Source: Clostridia bacterium
GTDB taxonomy: Bacteria; Bacillota; Clostridia; Christensenellales; DTU072
Assembly (NCBI GenBank): GCA_028699795.1
Contig: JAQVTZ010000058.1
Coordinates: 1 to 10,270, forward strand
Reading direction: 5' to 3'
DNA: 10,270 nucleotides
Under the pieces are notes generated by a model. It saw only the letters and a list, made by a program, of their open reading frames with translations. It did not search any database and was not told where the DNA came from. This document shows positions 5,735 to 10,270 of the stretch, one piece after another; positions within the stretch are counted from its first letter, which is position 1, and every line of letters begins with the position of its first letter. Made by a program: the position numbers and the translations under genes.

Positions 5735-6765
5735 AAAAAAAGATTTTGGTACTCCTCACAGGAGGAACGATTGGTAGCGAAGCAAGCACAGGAACAATCG
5801 AGTTGAGAAGAGAGGGCTCCCATATTGTCGCGCTATATCTAAAGGGAGAGCATCGGCAGGAAGTCGATTTCGATGTGGTCAGTATCGAAAACATTGCAAG
5901 CGAAAACGCGACACTTCATGACCTTACGGCCATTGTTAACACGCTTGCCGGTGTCGATACCTCATTTTACAGCGGCGTTATTGTCTGTTACGGTACGGAC
6001 ACGCTTGCGTATGCTTCCAACCTTACGGCAATGGCGTTGCCCGCTTATCCCATTCCCGTTGTGTTTGTGTCTTCGGACAAGCCTCTTAATGAAGCGGGCG
6101 CAAACGGGCTTGTGAACTTTTCTTGCGCGGTGGATTTTATTTGCGGCACGGGGCTAAATGGCGTCTATGTGTCGTACCAAAACCCCAACGAGCAAGCGCG
6201 CATCCATTTCGGTTCCCGCCTTCTTCAGTCGGAATTATTAACCGATCGCTTCCGCAGCGCGGCAGATCTCTTTTTCGGGACAATGGAAAACGGGGCGTTT
6301 GTCTATCATGAGGTTTGCGGGAACCCTTCTTTGCAAGAAATTCAAGAGAAAAAAAACGGAGATGCGGTGAGGGCCTTAACAGGCGAGCCACCTGCAATCC
6401 TTTATATCAAGCCTTGTCCCGGCGCGGACTTTACGATTTACCATATAGAGCCCCGCAAACCTACGGTTGCGGTGGTCGAGCTTTATCATAGCGGCACAGG
6501 CCCCGCGGAAGGCAAAACAAGTCTTGCCGAGTTCATCACGCGTTGCCGCTCCCAATCTATACCCGTTGTGCTTGCAAGCTATCCGTATCAAGACGGCAGA
6601 AGATACACGACAACCAAAACACTACTGGAGAAGGGCGGGATTTTTGCCTACCGCATGAGCACGGAAGCCGCTTACGCTAAAACGGCGCTCTATTTTATGA
6701 GCAAATCCAACCAAAGCCTTGTCGATTATCTCGACAAAGAGCTTTTTTTCGAAATTTTGAATTAG
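5731..6765 (+). CDS. Divergent asparaginase-family protein with altered active site
   Basis: The 344-residue length and fold signatures fit the type I/II L-asparaginase family, which hydrolyses L-asparagine to aspartate and ammonia. The N-terminal TGGTIG (10-15) supplies Thr13, matching nucleophile T12 of E. coli AnsB; Ser57 matches S58; YGTDT (87-91) supplies T89 and D90. By eye, other key positions differ. The loop Tyr (Y25 of AnsB) is Thr22. The catalytic Lys (K162) falls on Asp172, right after a conserved Thr. The usual TGSQ strand motif is SSDK (114-117), and the LRSDG segment is EAGANG (121-126). Typical HGTDT also has Tyr for His. It may therefore be a catalytically altered or non-asparaginase member. 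No signal peptide is seen. It is translationally coupled to the GDPD gene, a pairing whose purpose is unclear. The family call is fairly sure; asparaginase activity is doubtful. Confidence 0.82.
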   Translation: MKKKILVLLTGGTIGSEASTGTIELRREGSHIVALYLKGEHRQEVDFDVVSIENIASENATLHDLTAIVNTLAGVDTSFYSGVIVCYGTDTLAYASNLTAMALPAYPIPVVFVSSDKPLNEAGANGLVNFSCAVDFICGTGLNGVYVSYQNPNEQARIHFGSRLLQSELLTDRFRSAADLFFGTMENGAFVYHEVCGNPSLQEIQEKKNGDAVRALTGEPPAILYIKPCPGADFTIYHIEPRKPTVAVVELYHSGTGPAEGKTSLAEFITRCRSQSIPVVLASYPYQDGRRYTTTKTLLEKGGIFAYRMSTEAAYAKTALYFMSKSNQSLVDYLDKELFFEILN

Positions 6766-7427
6766 GATAACAGAATGGAAGAAAGTTGGTTGAGGTCGGC
6801 GACAAGATAGGTTGCGCCGGCCTTTTTCAGTTCTTCATAAGTGCCGTAACCGTATAACACGCCTACGGAGTCGATACCGTTTGCCGCGGCGCCCAAAATA
6901 TCGTATTCACGATCGCCCACCATAATGCAATCATCGGTAGAAAAGAGACCGTTTTGTTGCAGAGCGGTGGCAATCACCTCGGCTTTATCCGAGCGGCCGC
7001 CGTTTAATTCGCTGCCGATTACGGCGGTAAAATAGGGTATCATGCCGTATTTTTCTAGAATCCTTTCGGCATAAACCGTAGGTTTCGAGGTTGCGACCAG
7101 AAGCGTTTTGTTCCTTTCGCAAAGTTTTGCCAGAAGCTCGTTCATGCCTTGATAGGGTTTATTCTGGAAGATTCCCACTTCCGAAAAAATTTCGCGGTAC
7201 TTGTCTATCGCGACCTTAACATCTTCTGCTTCCAGCCCGTAATACTCCCGAAACGAAAAGTCCAGCGGAGGCCCGATGAACTTGCATAAGCGGTCGAGGT
7301 CGGGAACTTCGATGCCGAAATGCGACAGAGCGTACGCCACCGACTTGGTGATGCCCTCTTTGGGGTCTGTGAGAGTGCCGTCTAAATCGAACAACACGGT
7401 TCCGTAATTTTTTCTGGGTTTGGTCAT
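6762..7427 (-). CDS. HAD-superfamily phosphatase, Gph/PGPase-like
   Basis: This is a 221-residue haloacid dehalogenase-type hydrolase of the phosphoglycolate phosphatase/5'-nucleotidase-like subgroup. Motif I is FDLDGT with nucleophile D14 and acid-base D16. Motif II is in VATSKP (Ser/Thr 113-114). Motif III is K148 in GRSDKAE. Motif IV is GDREYD with D172 and D176. An alpha-helical cap lies between motifs I and II (about 22-85) and contains FIGPPLDFSF, common in this subgroup. The substrate cannot be read from sequence; phosphoglycolate, nucleotides or small sugar phosphates are all possible. No Shine-Dalgarno is seen before the ATG. A TATACT sits nine bases upstream, so the mRNA may be nearly leaderless. 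The gene converges with the asparaginase-like gene; the two stops share three bases with no terminator between them. Confidence 0.88.
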   Translation of the reverse strand: MTKPRKNYGTVLFDLDGTLTDPKEGITKSVAYALSHFGIEVPDLDRLCKFIGPPLDFSFREYYGLEAEDVKVAIDKYREIFSEVGIFQNKPYQGMNELLAKLCERNKTLLVATSKPTVYAERILEKYGMIPYFTAVIGSELNGGRSDKAEVIATALQQNGLFSTDDCIMVGDREYDILGAAANGIDSVGVLYGYGTYEELKKAGATYLVADLNQLSSILLS

Positions 7428-7436
7428 AATAAAAAA

Positions 7437-7442
7437 AGTATA
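7437..7442 (-). promoter_or_regulatory. Candidate -10 element for the HAD gene
   Basis: TATACT on the minus strand ends nine bases before the HAD ATG. A start seven bases downstream would leave about three untranslated bases, in keeping with the missing ribosome-binding site. No good -35 hexamer is seen at 16-18 bp, so the call is tentative. Confidence 0.35.
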
Positions 7443-7508
7443 TCACAAATAGAGCAAAAATAGTAATATGGGAACCTCTATTTCGCACCTTCGAGGAATT
7501 ATTACACA

Positions 7509-7537
7509 AGAAAAAGCCGAAAGCGTACCTTCGGCTT
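7509..7537 (-). terminator. Intrinsic terminator of the 139-residue protein gene
   Basis: The arms AAGCCGAA (7514-7521) and TTCGGCTT (7530-7537) form an 8-bp stem around an 8-base loop. On the minus strand the stem runs into a T tract (TTTTTCTT), which is the correct polarity for the gene ending at 7580, about 43 bases upstream. On the plus strand no T tract follows, so it works one way. Confidence 0.85.
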
Positions 7538-7579
7538 ATAGAGCATATCCAAAAAAAAGGTCGCAGGCGAAAGGATTTC

Positions 7580-7999
7580 TTATAGATAAGCTTTCATGGT
7601 ATCGACCGTGTTATGATATTTGGCGCTCAGTTCGTCCAAAAGCGAACGGTCTACGCCGGGCTCCAACGCGTTTTCGACTTTTGTTAAGCTGATAACGCCC
7701 ATATTTGCGCCTTGTATCAGCATTTCGGCAAGTTTTGAGGGGCTGTTGTCTACCAAGGTTTTTACTTTGGTGGTTCCCCAAAGCATCACCTTGGGCATAA
7801 AACCTTCGTCTTTGACGCCGATTTTTTCGTTGGTGATAATGTTTTTGACTTTAATTTCCAAATCTTGGTAGGACCGTTCCTGTTCGAGCAAGGCCACCGA
7901 AAACTGTTCGTCGGTGTTGACACTCTCTAACGCCTTAATGCTGTCTATCGATGTGTTGGCTGCTTTTAAGACTTCTCTCAATACATTTTCTCTGTTCAT
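7580..7999 (-). CDS. Uncharacterised, probably all-helical 139-residue protein
   Basis: I do not recognise this protein with certainty. It has a very good ribosome-binding site (GAAGGAG, eight bases before ATG at 7997-7999) and a terminator after it, so it is a real, single-gene transcript. The sequence is soluble with no signal peptide, no membrane segment and no cysteine, and looks like about four amphipathic helices: roughly 4-25, 31-57 (LLEQERSYQDLEIKVKNII), 69-100 (including NSPSKLAEMLIQGANMG) and 116-138. Its size and helical layout recall small four-helix or ferritin-like proteins, but no clear pair of metal-binding ExxH motifs is visible, so that link is only a guess. It is divergent from a nitroreductase gene across a shared control region, which could mean a linked stress response. 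Confidence 0.85.
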   Translation of the reverse strand: MNRENVLREVLKAANTSIDSIKALESVNTDEQFSVALLEQERSYQDLEIKVKNIITNEKIGVKDEGFMPKVMLWGTTKVKTLVDNSPSKLAEMLIQGANMGVISLTKVENALEPGVDRSLLDELSAKYHNTVDTMKAYL

Positions 8000-8076
8000 A
8001 TGGTTGTCTCCTTCGCATGATAGTATTTGCGCAAAACCAAAAATAATTTATTGCAAGCGCAAAATTTTTTAAGAAA

Positions 8077-8102
8077 ATTATACACAACACATGGTGTATA
8101 AT
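8077..8102. promoter_or_regulatory. Inverted repeat with divergent TATAAT elements
   Basis: ATTATACAC (8077-8085) and GTGTATAAT (8094-8102) are perfect 9-bp inverted arms around an 8-bp spacer. The right arm gives TATAAT on the plus strand (8097-8102) toward the nitroreductase; the left arm gives TATAAT on the minus strand (8077-8082) toward the helical protein gene. The -35 positions would overlap the opposite -10 and match consensus poorly; the minus strand has TTGTTT (8103-8108) at a long 20-bp spacing. This looks like a regulated divergent promoter with an operator over it, possibly of an activator that tolerates long spacers. The regulator is not in the window as far as I can see. Confidence 0.6.
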
Positions 8103-8170
8103 AAACAAAAGGAACCTCTATGAATTTTTTCGGAGGTGCTCTGAATAGAAGTTCCCCAAAGGAGTTATTT

Positions 8171-8704
8171 ATGGATTATTTTGAACTTATAGAAAAACGA
8201 GAGAGCTGCAGAAAGTTTGACGGAAGAGCGGTCGAACAGGATAAACTGATGCGATGTATAGAAGCCGCGCGCATTGCGCCGTCGGCGTGCAACGGGCAAC
8301 CTTGGAGTTTTATTCTTGTGACCGAAGACGCGCTTGTAAACGCCGTCAGAGATGCCGTGCAGGGGCAGGGGATGAACAAGTTTTGCGACAACTGCAACTC
8401 CTTTATTGTCGTGATAGAAGAAGACACCGTGCTCACTTCGCGCATCGGCGCCATGATAAAACATACGGATTTCAAGCCAATTGATATCGGCATTGCCACA
8501 GCGCATCTGGTGCTTGCCGCAACCGCTCAGGGCGTAGCTACTTGTATTTTAGGATGGTTTGCGGAAAAGAAACTCAAAGAAGCATTTCATATTAAATCAT
8601 CAAAAAGAGTCAAATTGGTAATTGCCTTAGGCTATGCCGCAAGCGATACTCTCCGAGAAAAACGCCGTAAAAAGCTGGAAGATATTTGTATTATTAAATC
8701 TTAA
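8171..8704 (+). CDS. Nitroreductase family protein (FMN oxidoreductase)
   Basis: Nitroreductase-fold enzymes use FMN and NAD(P)H to reduce nitro compounds, quinones or other acceptors; the physiological substrate here is unknown. The 177-residue protein starts MDYFELIEKRESCRKFD, with the FMN-phosphate contact region RESCRKFD (10-17), then APSACNGQPW (36-45), a central ILGWF (126-130) and the C-terminal VIALGYA with a basic REKRRKKLEDI segment (162-172), all usual for the short members. A CxxC (Cys72, Cys75) is present but not diagnostic. The frame is open to an ATG at 8120, also behind a weak GGAA site, but AAAGGAG sits six bases before 8171 and the family start matches there, so 8171 is chosen. 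It probably shares the divergent dyad promoter at 8077-8102. Its end overlaps the converging kinase gene by 11 bases. Confidence 0.9.
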   Translation: MDYFELIEKRESCRKFDGRAVEQDKLMRCIEAARIAPSACNGQPWSFILVTEDALVNAVRDAVQGQGMNKFCDNCNSFIVVIEEDTVLTSRIGAMIKHTDFKPIDIGIATAHLVLAATAQGVATCILGWFAEKKLKEAFHIKSSKRVKLVIALGYAASDTLREKRRKKLEDICIIKS

Positions 8705-9599
8705 TGTTGTAATATTCGGCTAACCGTTCGGCCATATCGGCCTCGGTAAGCTTTGCCGAAAGACATCCGTAATCGCTCACACAGTTTGCGCCCGCGATAT
8801 TGCCGCACATGACGGCAACCTCCACGCAAAAACCGCGCGAGAGTGCATAGACAAAACCCGCCAAAAATGCGTCTCCCGCACCGGTCGAATCCTTCCGTAC
8901 GGCGGGCACGGTAGGAATGATACTGCCTTTGCCGTTTTGATATAGGTACGCTCCGCCCCCATCCAGCTTAACCAGTGCGTTTCCCGTAAACTGCGACAGT
9001 ACGACGGCGGCCTCCCTATAATCGGTTTGTGCGGTAATCGTAAGCGCTTCTTTGCGGTTCGGCAGATACCAGTCTGCAAGAGCAATCGAGTCGGCGTATT
9101 TTTCTAAAGTCATCCCGCTGTCGTAGCCGGGGTCCAACAGAAGGGTTGCGCCCTCTTGTTTTAATTTGCGGTAGGCATCGTGGCATCCGAGCTGCATCAG
9201 CACAAAATCCGTCCCTCTGCAAGCGTGATACACATCTTCGCTGTCCGCTTCCGAGGCAACACTTCCAAAGGTTACAAAAGTACGGTCTTTTGGCGTAATC
9301 ATAGCAGAGGTTACATTAACGGGAATGGTTTCACCCCGATAGAGATTGGTGGGCACAATGCCCTCTTCGGCAAGCCTTGCCCGCGCAAAGTCCGACACAT
9401 AATCGTTGCCAAGCCATGTGCCGAGGCGTACGGAAACACCCAAACGGGCAAGTGAAACCAGCGAGCCGGGGATGCCGCCGCCGAGGCCCATATAAAAGCC
9501 GTCGGTATAGACTTCTTCGCCTTCTTCGGGAAGTCGGGGAAGTCCTTGATAGATAAGGTCTACATTCAGCCGGCCCACGCCCGCAACGGTTTTTGCCAT
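8694..9599 (-). CDS. PfkB-family carbohydrate kinase
   Basis: This is a 301-residue ribokinase-fold sugar kinase that should phosphorylate a sugar or related compound with ATP. The second PfkB signature is clear: DSTGAGDAFLAGFVYAL from residue 237, with the anion-hole GAG and catalytic base D243. PNRKEA (180-185) gives the NxxE magnesium motif, and GDND-like WLGNDYVSD lies at 62-70. The first signature is unusual: GGGIPGSLVSLARLG (40-54) lacks the Asn that normally follows GG, which may change substrate choice. The chosen ATG (9597-9599) overlaps the GH4 stop as TAATG. An in-frame ATG at 9606-9608 sits only three bases after GGAGG and would add three residues. Coupling to the upstream GH4 gene suggests it phosphorylates a sugar freed by that enzyme (inference). 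Confidence 0.92.
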   Translation of the reverse strand: MAKTVAGVGRLNVDLIYQGLPRLPEEGEEVYTDGFYMGLGGGIPGSLVSLARLGVSVRLGTWLGNDYVSDFARARLAEEGIVPTNLYRGETIPVNVTSAMITPKDRTFVTFGSVASEADSEDVYHACRGTDFVLMQLGCHDAYRKLKQEGATLLLDPGYDSGMTLEKYADSIALADWYLPNRKEALTITAQTDYREAAVVLSQFTGNALVKLDGGGAYLYQNGKGSIIPTVPAVRKDSTGAGDAFLAGFVYALSRGFCVEVAVMCGNIAGANCVSDYGCLSAKLTEADMAERLAEYYNIKI

Positions 9600-10270
9600 T
9601 ATCGCCATTCTCCTCCGTATTCTTTGTTAAGTTCGATATAACGATCCGCAAGCTTTTGGGCAAGAGAATAGGAGTTCACTAAAGGATGTACAAGCAATGC
9701 CTTGATTGCGGAGGCGCGGTCTTTGTGGAGGATTGCTTTGGACGCCAGCCGCTCATACAGCTTCACCGCGGAAATCAAGCGTTTTTTGTCTTCCGATACG
9801 CCGCCGAAGCGGTGCGATGTCACCCCGTCTTTTGTTATTGTGCAGGTGACCTCGATAATATCGTTATCTTGCAAAAAATCCAATGCGCCGTGATTGGGCG
9901 CGCAAAGCACCATATTGCCCGATCCGCCTGCGCGCTCTAAACGGATGTATTTTAGCGCGACACCCGCATATCCGCCTTCGTCTGGAGAGTAGATGTCGAA
10001 ACGCCAAGGATTCCCGCCCCGCGCGATACCTGTTTCGTTTGCCATATACATGCTGTCGCGCACCCCGTACCATTTTTCAAATACGGCTAATTGCTTCTCA
10101 AAACCGCCTTCGGTTTGGGTTAATTCTTTGGTCATATTGGTGTTGATTTCTTGTATCAGTTCGCCGCGCGTTTTGCCCGCCGCAAGAATGTTTGCCACTG
10201 CCTGTTCCCGATAATAAAAGTAATAAAGGTATTCGTTGGGTATCTCTTGCAAGAGATTCAGTAACCCTTT
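9599..10270 (-). CDS. GH4-family (6-phospho)glycosidase, C-terminal part
   Basis: GH4 enzymes cleave alpha- or beta-linked, often 6-phosphorylated glycosides by an unusual NAD- and metal-dependent redox elimination. The visible 223 C-terminal residues, about half a normal family member of 420-450, begin inside the reading frame at the right edge, so the NAD-binding N-terminus lies outside the window. Features fitting the family are IPNEYLYYFYY near the visible start, TRGELIQEIN, a GGYAGVALKYI segment where relatives have GGY followed by small residues, the NHGALDFLQDNDIIEVTC strand block, and the helical end LVHPLVNSYSLAQKLADRYI. An apparent TTG start at 10250-10252 is internal, not the true start, because the frame stays open upstream. 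Linkage specificity cannot be decided from this half. The stop overlaps the kinase start. Confidence 0.88.
   Translation of the reverse strand, partial: KGLLNLLQEIPNEYLYYFYYREQAVANILAAGKTRGELIQEINTNMTKELTQTEGGFEKQLAVFEKWYGVRDSMYMANETGIARGGNPWRFDIYSPDEGGYAGVALKYIRLERAGGSGNMVLCAPNHGALDFLQDNDIIEVTCTITKDGVTSHRFGGVSEDKKRLISAVKLYERLASKAILHKDRASAIKALLVHPLVNSYSLAQKLADRYIELNKEYGGEWR

Noticed and set aside
7471..7500. CCTC/GAGG inverted repeat upstream of the HAD gene
   Set aside because: The arms are only 4 bp with a long loop, which is below what chance would give.
7471..8121. Direct repeat GGAACCTCTAT at 7471-7481 and 8111-8121
   Set aside because: An 11-base match is expected several times by chance in 10 kb, and the flanks do not match.
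8120..8170. 17-residue N-terminal extension of the nitroreductase
   Set aside because: The ATG at 8171 has a better ribosome-binding site and matches the usual family start; the upstream in-frame ATG cannot be fully excluded.
10250..10252. TTG start for the GH4 gene
   Set aside because: The frame remains open to the window edge and GH4 enzymes need an N-terminal NAD-binding domain, so this is an internal Leu codon.

Overview
The window reads as a chromosomal segment of a Gram-positive, probably clostridial (Bacillota) bacterium of intermediate G+C. The main evidence is the minus-strand block rpmH-rnpA-yidD-yidC-khpB(jag)-mnmE-mnmG. This is the classic Firmicutes order, with a KhpB/Jag protein next to YidC and no large N-terminal periplasmic domain on YidC. 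The genus cannot be set from this sequence alone.

Layout. Positions 1-4678 (minus strand) hold the housekeeping block. It starts from an ideal sigma-A promoter (TTGACA, 17 bp, TATAAT) at 4726-4754 and runs through ribosomal protein L34, the RNase P protein, YidD, the YidC insertase, the RNA-binding protein KhpB, and the two subunits of the tRNA U34 modification complex, MnmE and MnmG. MnmG is cut by the left edge. Most junctions are abutting or overlapping, which suggests translational coupling. Positions 4832-6765 (plus strand) hold a divergent two-gene operon: a cytosolic glycerophosphodiester phosphodiesterase (GDPD) family protein and a divergent asparaginase-fold protein. The second protein keeps some of the expected active-site residues and lacks others. 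Positions 6762-7427 (minus) hold a HAD-family phosphatase that converges on that operon with stop codons overlapping by 3 bases. Positions 7509-7999 (minus) hold an unrecognised 139-residue, probably all-helical protein followed by a clear intrinsic terminator. Positions 8171-8704 (plus) hold a small nitroreductase that diverges from it across a region with a perfect 9-bp inverted repeat placing TATAAT elements on both strands. Positions 8694-10270 (minus) hold a PfkB-family sugar kinase and, upstream of it, the C-terminal half of a GH4 glycosidase cut by the right edge. Their overlapping junction indicates a sugar-use operon.

How the genes work together. The first block serves translation and membrane biogenesis. 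MnmE and MnmG jointly modify the wobble uridine of tRNAs, RnpA is the protein part of RNase P, and YidD and YidC act in membrane protein insertion. The GH4-PfkB pair would hydrolyse a phosphorylated glycoside and phosphorylate a released sugar. The GDPD/asparaginase-like pair and the nitroreductase/helical-protein pair have no obvious link to their surroundings.

There is no gene-free stretch over 300 bases. The longest gaps are 4679-4882 (two or three promoters), 8000-8170 (divergent control region) and 7428-7579 (terminator plus a candidate promoter). I see no tRNA or rRNA gene, CRISPR array, insertion sequence or phage gene. I found no wholly new system. The strongest oddities are the asparaginase-like protein with substituted active-site positions, the MnmE G4 motif change, and the divergent dyad promoter.
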